NCBI GenBank assembly: GCA_018398815.1
Contig: CM031607.1
Coordinates: 91,159,738-91,223,737, forward strand
Length of the DNA stretch: 64,000 nt
Direction: 5' to 3'
Source: Conus ventricosus
Lineage: Eukaryota; Mollusca; Gastropoda; Neogastropoda; Conidae
Position 1 is the stretch's first letter, and each line of letters begins with the position of its first letter. Positions 23,216-64,000 of the stretch are shown one piece after another. Below the pieces are notes generated by a model. The model ran no database searches. It was not told the origin of the DNA and saw only the letters and a program-made list of their open reading frames with translations. Both the position numbers and the translations under genes were made by a program.

Positions 23216-23729
23216 GTGTGAGTGCCTGCATGCGAGTTTCTGTGTGTCCAAATAACCCAAAGTCTAATAATTCACAAACAACATTGTAAAAAAAGAACAT
23301 TGTAAAAAAGAAGAGTTGTTATTTGATCCCTTTATCTTCTACACGTGCTTTTTAACTCTGTCCTCGTTACAAATTCATCGAAAAAAAGCTATTTCTATCA
23401 CAGACATCAATGAGGCAAAGTAAATTCTTCTTCTTCTTCTCCTGTTCACGACCAACATCATTATGCTGATGACTCTGTCGTATAACACTACGATGCAAAA
23501 GGTGACAAACAGCAAAAACAGCATAAATTAACACTACGATGCAAAAGGTGACAAACAGCAAAAACACACAAAACAAAATCCTCCCTATAGGCCTACATCA
23601 CAAGGTGGCGCATGCCCCAAATATGACCACTTACCTAGATTCAGATCACAAACATACATATATATACATGTTGACTTCTAAAGTGAAAACAGTATTTTCG
23701 TGAAACGTGCAACAGGGAGTGAGTTAAAG

Positions 23730-23730
<1 letters not shown>

Positions 23731-23779
<49 letters not shown>

Positions 23780-23960
23780 GACGATTGTTCACTGACGACA
23801 GCATTGTAGCAACAGCAAAAATTGAAGCGATCTGCTGCATAGTGGGAAAGATAGTCTGGGATGTGTGTGTAAGTACACACACACACGCACAGACACTCGC
23901 GCGCGCGCGCGCAAACACACACACACGCCTGATTTTGTGTGTTTGTATGCGCGCGAGCGC

Positions 23961-23991
<31 letters not shown>

Positions 23992-23998
23992 TGTAAGA
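23731..23998. repeat. CA and alternating GC/GT tracts
   Basis: (CA)n at 23,731-23,777, then CA/GC tracts at 23,875-23,998 including runs of (CG)n at about 23,900 and 23,953-23,976. Alternating purine-pyrimidine GC/GT can adopt left-handed DNA. Confidence 0.9.
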
Positions 23999-24089
23999 GA
24001 GACAGACAGACAGACTGACACCATAAAAAGTGACATGCACGTGTTATGCGCTGCAAGGAAACCAGTCCCCCCCCCCCTCCCCCCAATTT

Positions 24090-24700
24090 GAAGGGTTTGC
24101 ACAGGAGCATTGGAATCAACGAGCTCCAAGTATCTCACTAGCGATTTCACCGGAAGTCTCATGGGGACTGCATAAATGCCGACGGGATGCTAGGCTTCCT
24201 GAGGAGGAACTTGAAGACTGTCGAGGAGAAGGCCAAGGCACACAGAAGGTAAGATGGGCAAGAAAGAAAAAAGCATTGTTCTATACGAACGCCTGCAAAC
24301 AGAAGTCACGAAATGCAGAAAGCCAGCATGAGTAAGTGAAGACTGCCACCACAGAAACCCTAAAAGGTTCTGGTCCTACATAAAGAGCAAAGGACAGAAA
24401 CCACCTGGTGTGTCTCTGTTAAGAACCAGATGGCTTTTTTTTTAAGGGTGACCGTACCGCTAAGGCTGAAATTCTGAATCATCAGTTTCATGCCGTCTTC
24501 ACAATCTGAGAACACCCAGTCTTTGCCCGACAGAGATGGGAGTAAATTTTCAAGCTATGAATAACACCCCTTTGCTGAAGAATATGTGCATAAACTGCTG
24601 AGAAGCCCCCTCCTTAAGAAAACCATAGCACTGTCAACAGAGTCTGACGTGATAACTCCAGTGGTAACCAAACTGTGTCAAACATATATCGCCGGGTGGA
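24090..24700 (+). pseudogene. old LINE fragments (RT C-terminal end, then RT N-terminal region)
   Basis: Readable pieces with frame changes are MLGFLRRNLKTVEEKAKAH (a typical thumb region of jockey/CR1-like RTs) at about 24,185-24,245, and then KRFWSYIKSKGQ at about 24,360-24,400 (the segment between endonuclease and RT). The order shows at least two LINE copies or a rearrangement. The second piece continues beyond the gypsy insertion at 29,850. Confidence 0.7.
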
Positions 24701-24703
24701 AAG

Positions 24704-24889
24704 TGTAATGTATAGTGGATATCTTAACTCATACACAAATCATGCATACAAGTCACAAGGCTTGACACGATGCTTCCTTGCGTTTCCATGAAGCAAAACA
24801 GTTATAAACAAAAGGATTATGGGTAAGACGCATGCGCAGTGTTTCAGCGGCGGACGTCGTCTGCTAGTCTGTACTGCAACACTGCTACA
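24704..24889 (-). repeat. 3' LTR of the Ty3/gypsy-like element
   Basis: 186 bp, reading TGTAGCAG...ATTACA on the minus strand (TG...CA ends). Just upstream on that strand is a purine-rich tract AAGAGGGGAGA, the expected polypurine tract. The last 49 bp match 29,478-29,526 exactly, the remnant of the 5' LTR. Confidence 0.88.
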
Positions 24890-24938
24890 TCTCCCCTCTT
24901 ATAAAATAAACAAACAAACAAAATTTCAAGAGGAGCGG

Positions 24939-25276
24939 GGTCTTTCACCCGAGTCTCTGAACAAACACACTGTTGGATCATCATAATATTATTATATCCA
25001 CAGAGGAGCGGGGTCTTTCACCCGAGTCTCTGAACAAACACTGTTGGATCATCATAATATTATTATATCCACAGAGGAGCGGGGTCTTTCACCCGCAGAG
25101 GAGCGGGGTCTTTCACCCGAATCTCTGAACAAACACACTGTTGGATCATCATAATATTATTATATCCACAGAGGAGCAGGGTCTTTCACCCGAGTCTCTG
25201 AACAAACACACTGTTGGATCATCATAATTATTATTATATCCACAGAGGAGCGGGGTCTTTCACCGAGTCTCTGTAA
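24939..25276. repeat. tandem repeat of about 72 bp inside the gypsy element
   Basis: Four to five copies of a unit containing GAGGAGCGGGGTCTTTCACC, GAGTCTCTGAACAAACA and TTGGATCATCATAATATTAT. One copy is internally shortened. It sits between the integrase ORF and the polypurine tract. Confidence 0.9.
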
Positions 25277-25477
25277 CTAACACATGTTGGGTAGGAGCAG
25301 GGTTTGGTTTTGTTTTGTTTTGTTTTGTTTTGTCAAAGTCTTTTGATTATAGTTACAAGTCAAGCTTTTTTGGTTGTCGCACAACACGGCCACTTCTAGT
25401 GGTATATGTTCCTTTATGATCCAAATACCGCTTTTGAGTTTCACTGCTCAGTGGCAGGGCAGATGATGGCGGTGAGT

Positions 25478-26559
25478 CTATGGAGTGGGTATTTGGCTGG
25501 TCGATTGCTCTGGTTCTTGTATTTCTTCTTGAGCAGGTGCATTTTGAGGAATCTGCCGTAGATGTACTCGATTTCTTCTCAGCAGTTGTCCTGTGGGGTT
25601 TTCGACTACATGCGATCTTGGTTCCTTGCATCTCATGACGACCGTTCCTTCCTTCCACTTTCCATTATTGTCCTGAACACGAATTTGTTGTCCAGGAGTG
25701 AGCAGCGGCAGGGGAGTGGCTGATTTGTCAAACTGTTTCTTTTGCATGTCTTGACGATGCTTGAGTTCTTCACGGATCTTCTGATAGCTTGGTACTGAGT
25801 TGGTTTGAGGAACATTGGTGGGAAGGTTCACTTTTACTTTCCTGCCAGTCATAATTTCAATAGGGCTTGGCAGGTTTGCTGATATGGGGGTTGTCCTGAA
25901 GCAAAGCAGTGCAAGGTCAGGGTCAGTATTGGCTTCAAAAGATTTAGTCAGTGTGGCTTTCACTGTCCTGACATGACGCTCGATGAAACCATTGGATCTT
26001 GGGTATCGTGGCGATGATGTAACGTGTACAAAGTTCCACTGCTTTGCGAAATGGGCAAATGTCTCAGCACTGAATTGTGGACCATTGTCACTTACGATTT
26101 TTGATGGAATCCCATGTTCCGCAAAGACTTGCTTCATAGCATTCACTACTGCACTGCTCCCATGTCACGTCCAAGTTTGCGGACTATGAAATATTTGCTG
26201 AAGTAATCTGCGATCAAAAGGTATTCTGATCCCTCAAAGTGAAAGAGATCTGTTCCTAGAGTTTCCCATGGTTGCTGGGGGACTTCATGTGGATGCAATT
26301 CTTCCTTTTGCTGAGATGACTGATGTTCCTGGCATATTGAACATCTCTTGATGAGGGACTCAATGTCTTTGTTCATGTTGGGCCAATAAACGGAATCTTT
26401 GGCTCTGAGGATGGTCTTTTCTATGCCCTGATGCGCATAGTGGAGCTGATCAAGAATTACCTTTTTCTGATCACTTGGGATGACTACTCTTGATCCTTTC
26501 AGAATGATTCCATCTTCAGTGGAGAGCTCATCCTTAAAGTTCCAGTATGTTCGGATGTT
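25478..26559 (-). pseudogene. gypsy integrase region
   Basis: The upstream piece (26,146-26,559) includes the zinc-binding RCSICQEHQ and the start of the catalytic core (LGTDLFHFEGSEYLLIADYF), giving the first acidic residue. The downstream piece (25,478-26,146) has SKIVSDNGPQFSAETFAHFA and PRSNGFIERHVRTVK, giving the remaining D and E, then a C-terminal tail. The two are out of frame by one base at a G run near 26,157. One in-frame TAA near 26,560 separates the region from the RNase H piece. Confidence 0.88.
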
Positions 26560-27311
26560 TTAAGGGACATCTTTGATGTTTTCTGGCCATCCGTTGATGA
26601 TCATCTCTGTAAGAGTATTGAGAGTGGGATCTGCTTTGGTTTCCTCTTGGATAATTTTGGTGCGTTTTCCAGAGAATCGTACCAGGTCAACTCGCACATC
26701 CAGGTCTATTGTTTTCTTCTTGTTTTTGTTTGGCAATCTCGATAGAGTGTCAGCAAGCGCCATTTCCTTGCCTGGTCTGTATTCTAGCTCAAACTGGTAT
26801 CCTTGCAGCTTGAGCATCATCCGTTGCAGTCGTGGTGGAGCTTGAGTTAGCGGTTTTTGCAGGATCATCACAAGTGGTTTGTGATCAGTCAATATTTTGA
26901 ACTTCCGTCCATAGAGATATGTATGGAATCTTTGTACTCCAAAAACAATGGCTAGCAGCTCTCTTTCATGCAGGCATAACGGGTTTCAGTGTCAGACAGT
27001 GATTTTGAAGCATAAGCCACGGGCAGTCCATCTTGTGTTATGCTTGCTCCAAGTCCATGAATGCTTGCGTCAACTTGAAGAATGGGGGTTGTTTGATTGT
27101 CAAAATATCGCAGCGTCGACCTTTCTGATATTGTTTCTTTCAGTTTTTGAAAACATTCTTCATGGTGGGCCTCCCATATGAATGCCGAGTCTTCTTTGAG
27201 GAGTGCACGCAGCACTGAGGATTTTTCAGCTAGGTTCTCAATGAATGGTGAGAGGTACGCGATAAAGCCCAAGAATTCTTGTACTTCTTTCTTGGATGTG
27301 GGTGTCGGCAT
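26560..27311 (-). pseudogene. gypsy RNase H and connection region
   Basis: One piece (26,952-27,311) starts MPTPTSKKEVQEFLGFIAYL and includes ILQVDASIHGLGASITQDG, the RNase H start with its D. The next (26,560-26,950) has TDHKPLVMI and ADTLSRLPN, the end of the domain. They are separated by a one-base slip in a GA run near 26,965. The join with the upstream RT frame is a one-base slip in an A run near 27,312. Confidence 0.88.
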
Positions 27312-29346
27312 GTTTTTTCAGGTCATTGACTTTGTCTGGATCTGGTTGCACACCATCAGCTGTGTACTTCATGCCAAAGAATGTGATGGAGTTGGTTTTT
27401 ATGTCACATTTCTCAGAATTGAACATGAGTCCATTTTCTTCTGCAACCTCCATCAAGTTCCGAAGTATCTGTTCATGTTCTTCATCTGTTTTGGCATAAA
27501 CAACTATGTCATCCGTGATGCCAACAGCTCCCTCAACTTGATGTAGGATCTGATCCATTTTGAGTTGAAAAATGTCTTGTGATACAGATAGACCAAAAGG
27601 AAGCCTCTGGAAGCAATACCGCCCAAATGGTGATTGGAAGATTGTTAATAGCTGTGATTCCTGGTCAAGCTGAACAGCCCAGTAGCTTGATTTGGCATCA
27701 AGCTTGGAGAATACTTTTGCCCCTCTGAACAGGTGAGTCAGTTCTTCTGTTGTAGGAATTTTGTGATGTGGTCTTTTCAGGGCTTTGTTTAGATGTCTTG
27801 GATCAAGACAGATGCGTATTTCTCCACTTTTCTTGTGAGAATATGCCAAACTTGAAACCCAGTCAGTAGGTTCTGTCACTTTTCTGATAATGCCATCTTG
27901 TTCCATATTGCCTAGCTGGGTCTTGATTGCCTCTTTGAGTGCAATTGGAGTTTTACGTGGAGCGTCAATATGTGGCTGAACATCAGGATATGTGAAGAGT
28001 TTGACTTTTCCAGGAAATTTTCCTATCTTGTCAAACTGTCCTGGATATTGTTGTGTCAGATTTTTCACATTATTGATGTGTTGAGGCTTGTCATTTTTGC
28101 TGCTCTGAACAGATACTGTGGCATTGACATTGCAGTGCATTGTCACTACTGCAAGGCTTTCACATGATGGAAGTCCAATGATTGCTGGTCCATCAACATC
28201 TACAATATAACACTTTGTTTGTTCCCATGCGGAATCTTTGAATCTGCAGGGTATGGAGGTGATACCACAGCATGGCATTCTGGTCCCATTGTAGGCTGTC
28301 AGATTCACCTGGCATGCTGATTTTGCAATTGCTTGTACAGGTTTGCCATCCTTTGTGGTGCGATCAGGGAACATATTTCGAAAGGTTCTCAGTGGTAGGG
28401 TATTTCCTTGAGCACCAGTGTCTACTTTTAGGAGAAGGTTGTGAACGCCAGGGCGAGATGCCAACTGTACGTTGAGCGTGACAAAGGCTTCATTTCGTGA
28501 GTTCATAGAGGAAATCTGAATGTTATCAAATGCTAATACATCAAAATTTTCTTCCAGCTCATCACTGTTCTGCATATTATGAATTCTGTTTTTATGCATT
28601 TTTCCTTGTCGTCCATACCTGTGCTGCCCTTCGTACGTTTCATGTTCAAATGTTCTTGATCTGCATACTTTTGCCCAGTGGTTGTATTTCCCACATTTGC
28701 TACATTTTGTGCCAAATGCTGGACATGCTTTCGGTTTGTGTCTGCCTCCACAGTTGCTGCATGTGGTAGATGGCTTTTGTATTCCATCAATTTCCATTGT
28801 CTTTGGTTGCATGTCCTTTAATTGTTTGACATGGGCTGCTGTGGCTTCATATGTCCCGCCTAATGCAAGAGCATCACTTAGTTTGAATTCTCTCTCCTTG
28901 GATAGAAGTGTTTTTCTAAAATCATCATCAGGTGTTCCAGCTATTATTAGTTCAAGGATGCGCTCATCCTCTTCTCCTCCTCTGAAGTCACATTTCTTTG
29001 CTTGTAGTTTTGCTCTGTTAACAAAATCATCCAGAGATTCGTTTCTTGCTTGTCTGAATCCCATGAGTTTCAGTCTGCTTACACGGAAGTTTTCCGCTGG
29101 TTCAAGTTGCTCTTTGAATTTTTGGAGAATAACTTCTGAATCGTTCTTTTCAGCATCAGTTAGAGTCCAGGCATTATAACGTCTTATTCCTTCCTCTCCC
29201 ACTTGAAGCAGTATGTAAGTTACTTTCTCTTCATTATCTATTATTTTCTTAGCTTTCATGTACAATTTGATTCGCTGTTCAAAAAGCTTGAACGCATCAG
29301 ACAGATTGTCTGATGTCCAGTCCATACGTGGTATAGAATGATCCAT
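27238..29346 (-). CDS. gypsy gag-protease-reverse transcriptase ORF (702 aa)
   Basis: Gag occupies roughly residues 1-190. Two CCHC knuckles follow at about 194-235 (CSNCGGRHKPKACP and CSKCGKYNHWAKVC). The aspartic protease is near 305 (VDTGAQGNTLP). RT runs from about 430 to 680, with RICLDPRHLNKALKRPHHKI, SKLDAKSSYWAVQL, RYCFQRLPFGLSVSQDIFQ and the catalytic ITDDIVVYAKT near 612. The gag start at 29,346 lies about 115 bp inside the primer binding site. The last 25 residues are out of frame after an A-run slip. The long intact frame suggests a recent insertion. Confidence 0.93.
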   Translation of the reverse strand: MDHSIPRMDWTSDNLSDAFKLFEQRIKLYMKAKKIIDNEEKVTYILLQVGEEGIRRYNAWTLTDAEKNDSEVILQKFKEQLEPAENFRVSRLKLMGFRQARNESLDDFVNRAKLQAKKCDFRGGEEDERILELIIAGTPDDDFRKTLLSKEREFKLSDALALGGTYEATAAHVKQLKDMQPKTMEIDGIQKPSTTCSNCGGRHKPKACPAFGTKCSKCGKYNHWAKVCRSRTFEHETYEGQHRYGRQGKMHKNRIHNMQNSDELEENFDVLAFDNIQISSMNSRNEAFVTLNVQLASRPGVHNLLLKVDTGAQGNTLPLRTFRNMFPDRTTKDGKPVQAIAKSACQVNLTAYNGTRMPCCGITSIPCRFKDSAWEQTKCYIVDVDGPAIIGLPSCESLAVVTMHCNVNATVSVQSSKNDKPQHINNVKNLTQQYPGQFDKIGKFPGKVKLFTYPDVQPHIDAPRKTPIALKEAIKTQLGNMEQDGIIRKVTEPTDWVSSLAYSHKKSGEIRICLDPRHLNKALKRPHHKIPTTEELTHLFRGAKVFSKLDAKSSYWAVQLDQESQLLTIFQSPFGRYCFQRLPFGLSVSQDIFQLKMDQILHQVEGAVGITDDIVVYAKTDEEHEQILRNLMEVAEENGLMFNSEKCDIKTNSITFFGMKYTADGVQPDPDKVNDLKKHADTHIQERSTRILGLYRVPLTIH

Positions 29347-29539
29347 TGTTGAAATGTTGAAGCAGTCTGACTGATTAATCTGAATCGTTCGATGAACGAA
29401 GTACAGTAGTGGCTCTTATGTGGGTTTCGGCAGTAAAAGGTTCTTTTACTTACAGTTATCCTCGTTCGCTGCCACCATGTAATGTATAGTGGATATCTTA
29501 ACTCATACACAAATCATGCATACAAGCAAAGATAGTTCG

Positions 29540-29640
29540 CCTGTGTCCAGTCTGCAAGGTCCTGAACACGTTGCTGAAAGCTCCACCATAAATTACTGCA
29601 GACCGTTAAAAGTTCACTGAATTCTGATTTTTTTTTCGCG

Positions 29641-29681
<41 letters not shown>

Positions 29682-30113
29682 CACGCGCGTGTGTGTATGT
29701 GTGCGTGCGCTTTGAATTAGAATTAAATTTTATCATGTTTTTCTGTAATATGAGCTTTGGGTTCTCGCGAGGTAAAGCGCTCTATAAATATGCTTTTACA
29801 TTACATTACATTGCTAATGAAAGACCTAGTCTTTCGTGGCAGTGCATGACATAGCACAAATCTTGCCTGCGGAGATCAAGTAGACCTGGTACAACTTCAC
29901 TTTTCCGAAGCCTTTGATAAGGTTCCTTTAACAGCGTCTATGGCACAAGACTCACTACTATGGTGTTAGGGGTTCCACACTTAACTGGATACAGTTTTCT
30001 GAACGAACACAACGGGTAGTGATTGAAGTATGCTCATCATCAGCACTAGTCACACCTAGCGTGCTGGTGTGAGGCTTGGAATCTTTATGTTCTTGATATA
30101 TCCAATTGATCTC
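29540..30113 (+). pseudogene. old LINE RT fragment, part 1
   Basis: Broken frames still show a QxDLVQLHFSEAFDKVP block (the RT motif A region), FLNEHN-like and LIYPIDLSEIV pieces at 29,860-30,115. These match jockey/CR1-like RT with many stops. It continues after an insertion at 31,235. Confidence 0.7.
29643..29705. repeat. (GT)n/(GC)n microsatellite
   Basis: GT tract turning into alternating GC. Confidence 0.9.
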
Positions 30114-30124
30114 TCAGAAATTGT

Positions 30125-31225
30125 AAACAAGTGGGGTATGTTTTGCTCCCATAAGGAAACCTAACACAGAGTAACTTTTATTCAAGACTGGCACAGCCTT
30201 TTAAACTTAAATAAAGTCAGACAAATACATAGACGAACAATCTAATAGTGGGGGAAAAACAAGCACAGGCCAACAACTGAACTGTCTTCATTGAAATGAC
30301 CTGGCAAAGATTTGAACTTGAGGAGGGGAGAGGAGTTTGAAGATTGAGAAACTGGGAACATGAAAAAAAAAAAAAAAAAAAATTACAGATATGAAAACTC
30401 TTCACTAGCTGCATAAGGGAACCATCGCAATCCCTTTTGAAGGCAGATATATTTGTATTGCCTGCTCCGAGGCCTTTCGCCCGCTGGGTCGGGACTCATC
30501 AGGGAGACACAGCTGGTTGTGTCTGCGCTCCCGGCGTCAAATAGAGACACACCACAGTCCATAATACTGTGGTGTTCTCACCACCATGGGTGCAAAAAAG
30601 AATCCAATAGCACCCCCAAAGCAGCCAGCAAAGAGTAGTAAATGCAACCAAACGAAAGTGTGGGGAGGAAAAAAGTTGCTGTAAAACTAAAGACATTATG
30701 CAAATAATATAAAATGTAGGGGACAGTCTTTGAGCCTACGCCTGAGGATCCACCCAAAGATGCAAGGGAGATCAAAAGACAAACACACAGACGGACAGAA
30801 ACAAATACAAATAACCTCAATTTAATCAAAGCAAAATCGGAAATGAAATGAGGTAGGGAACAGCAAACGATAAACAGTAAACAAGTGGGGTATGTTTTGC
30901 TCCCATAAGGAAACCTAACACAGAGTAACTTTTATTCAAGACTGGCACAGCCTTTTAAACTTGAATAAAGTCAGACAAATACATAGACGAACAATCTAAT
31001 AGTGGGGGAAAAACAAGCGCAGGCCAACAACTGAACTGTCTTCATTGAAATGACCTGGCAAAGATTTGAACTTAAGGAGGGGAGAGGAGAGGGGAGTTTG
31101 AAGATGGAGAAACTGGGAACATGAAATTAAAAAAAAAAAGTTACAGATATGAAAACTCTTCACTAGCTGCATAAGGGAACCATTGGAATCCCTTTTGAAG
31201 GCAGATATATTTGTATTGCCTGCTC
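30125..31225 (-). mobile_element. hammerhead-bearing retroelement: 754-bp unit, 1.46 copies in tandem, with TSD
   Basis: Segments 30,125-30,468 and 30,879-31,225 are near-identical direct repeats of about 345 bp separated by 410 bp, so the whole is one 754-bp unit plus a partial second unit. It is flanked by a 9-10-bp direct repeat of host sequence (AGAAATTGT, 30,116-30,124 and 31,226-31,234) and interrupts an old LINE whose RT reads on both sides. On the minus strand a hammerhead motif lies at the junction of the two units. The 5' end of the element (31,225) matches the predicted self-cleavage point to within one base. No protein-coding capacity is recognised. This structure fits reverse transcription and insertion of a circular or multimeric ribozyme-processed RNA (retrozyme-like) or a non-autonomous Penelope-type element. 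Confidence 0.75.
30455..30515 (-). ncRNA. hammerhead ribozyme (type I)
   Basis: Minus strand: CUGAUGA at 30,502-30,496. Stem II is GUCC/GGGC with loop CGACCCAGC. GAAA is at 30,478-30,475. A minimal stem III follows (A-U, G-C, G-C over GGCC), then C17 at 30,469. Stem I is CUCC before CUGAUGA pairing with GGAG after the cleavage site. All invariant core bases are present. The very short stem III is typical of Penelope/retrozyme hammerheads, which often work as dimers. Predicted cleavage lies between 30,469 and 30,468. Confidence 0.75.
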
Positions 31226-31229
31226 AGAA

Positions 31230-31900
31230 ATTGTCGAAAAAAATTCTGTGTGTGCTTTCGACTATCTTCTTTACAGGAAAATAGCAAACCATCAAGATTA
31301 GATCCTGTTCAATGAAGATCTAGATGTTCTAAAGAACTGGAAGGAAGCTGGGTGCATGGAATTCAACACAAGGATGTGTAATGTTATTCACACTTAGCCC
31401 AGTATGACCGCAGATCTCCTCAACGCTCGCTAACATCTGTATGGACAGACATTAGAAACATCAAAATAAAGCAAATAACTAGGTGTAACAATCACTGACA
31501 ACGTCTCCTGGACTAGCCACACAAAGCCACATAAACAAAGAACGCATTTGCCATGGACAGCAGGACAGCTGGCTTTATAAGTCGTAACTTTAAGGAGTGC
31601 ACCCCAAGTCACAAGCAGCAACCCACAACACACCCTACTACTTACAATGATCCGCCCTATCCTTAATAGCGAATACACAAATCCTGACACTGATACCACC
31701 ATACTCTACAACTAAGATAGACCAGTTTAGAAGAGAGTCGAACTAAGCGATTACTACAGTCATTCTTTGGCAGTCCTTGAGACCCGTATAGTTTTTCTCT
31801 TCAAATCCAAGCCTAAGCTTATAGATCAATGGACTTTTTATGAAACGCAGTCTGCAACCAATAGTATACAGATGTCATACAGAACTTTAACGTTCGCAAG
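31230..31900 (+). pseudogene. old LINE RT fragment, part 2
   Basis: Continuation of the LINE after the insertion: YLLYRKI and DLDVLKNWKEAGCMEFN-like text (RT motif C and following region), then a degraded thumb with TITDNVSWTSHT-like sequence. Many stops and shifts. Confidence 0.65.
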
Positions 31901-32176
31901 AACCTAGCCCGATTAAACGGAGAAGGTACCCAGTTGCGTGTGGTTCAGTTTTTGGTGCGATGTCGTGCATATAATCACAATCAAAAGGGCTAACATATAC
32001 ATTAATGTTTCTTCGTGTTTTTGTTTTGTATACTCAACCATACAGATGGTAAAATACAGAAAAATGCTGAGAAATCTAGTGTGTGAATGTGTTCTATTTC
32101 GCATGTGTGCAGGTGGAAAGCAAACATGAATACACAACTTCCATATATAAAATTTTACAATCTGTTGCACACTGAC

Positions 32177-32184
32177 TGACGTCA
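32177..32184. promoter_or_regulatory. CRE-like palindrome upstream of HGD
   Basis: Perfect TGACGTCA ending 28 bp before the HGD start codon, probably within the core promoter or 5' UTR. The match is seen; function is inferred. No TATA box is obvious, and AGATTGAACT-type intron sequence begins soon after the short first exon. Confidence 0.4.
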
Positions 32185-32212
32185 TTCCACTCGCACGAAT
32201 CTGAGCGAAAAC

Positions 32213-63978
<31,766 letters not shown>

Positions 63979-64000
63979 GTGAGCTATTCTTAGTCTGGAT

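Larger units (their letters stand above)
24704..29526 (-). mobile_element. Ty3/gypsy-like LTR retrotransposon, 5' LTR truncated
   Basis: About 4.8 kb in the minus orientation: 49-bp remnant of the 5' LTR (29,478-29,526), primer-binding-site-like TGGTGGCAGCGAACGAGG (29,477-29,460), gag-protease-RT, RNase H, integrase, tandem repeats, polypurine tract, complete 3' LTR. The flanks on both sides are parts of an older LINE, so it nested into that LINE. The 5' part of the 5' LTR is missing, so no clear target-site duplication remains. Confidence 0.9.

Noticed and set aside
30125..31225. Reading the direct repeats as LTRs of a miniature LTR retrotransposon
   Set aside because: The host duplication is 9-10 bp rather than 4-6, TG...CA ends and primer site are absent, and the unit junction falls at a hammerhead cleavage site.

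Overview
The window looks like a piece of an intron-rich, repeat-rich invertebrate nuclear genome, most likely a marine mollusc. I infer this from two animal genes with GT-AG introns, very long (CA)n/(GT)n tracts, tRNA-derived SINEs, LINEs with an esterase-like ORF1, and Penelope-like, DIRS-like and Ty3/gypsy-like retroelements together. The species cannot be read from the sequence, and nothing bacterial is present.

Two host genes are supported. On the minus strand, five exons between 3,028 and 6,068 encode the N-terminal part of an ASK-type MAP kinase kinase kinase (MAP3K5/6/15 family: thioredoxin-binding region and start of the central regulatory region). The rest of that gene lies left of the window, beyond a 2.7-kb minisatellite. 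A possible 5' noncoding exon sits near 15.4 kb. On the plus strand, twelve exons between 32,213 and 63,978 encode homogentisate 1,2-dioxygenase (HGD, phenylalanine/tyrosine breakdown). The last two exons expected from the human gene lie right of the window. Exon lengths and phases match those I recall for human HGD almost exactly. Exons 2, 3 and 9 are off by a few bases; the slips there and in nearby retroelements mostly fall in single-base runs, which points to consensus error more than to gene death.

Layout. 1-2.75 kb: 37-bp minisatellite. 2.75-6.1 kb: ASK exons. 6.6-7.05 kb: hAT-like remnant. 7.8-10.5 kb: an unassigned 2.7-kb element with terminal inverted repeats and a 5-bp target duplication. 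12.4-14 kb: unknown ORF and a SINE. 15.3-16.1 kb: possible promoter and a hammerhead-like motif. 17.8-22.8 kb: RNase H-bearing LINE. 24.1-31.9 kb: an old LINE broken up by a Ty3/gypsy-like element (24.7-29.5 kb) and by a hammerhead-bearing 754-bp repeat element (30.1-31.2 kb). 32.2-64 kb: HGD, whose introns hold a 2.4-kb array made from its own exon 3 boundary, a 1.1-kb mini-DIRS element, a 2.4-kb Penelope-like palindrome with hammerhead ribozymes, an inverted SINE pair, a piggyBac-like remnant, an 18-bp array packed with branch-point-like motifs against exon 9, and a 4.7-kb 46-bp array in which every unit carries a splice-donor-like GTGAGT.

The most interesting signals are at RNA level: the HGD pre-mRNA carries amplified copies of all three splicing signals (acceptor plus exon start, branch point, donor) in three separate minisatellites, and three elements in the window carry hammerhead or hammerhead-like ribozyme cores. 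All calls come from reading the sequence and from recalled family knowledge; no database search was run.
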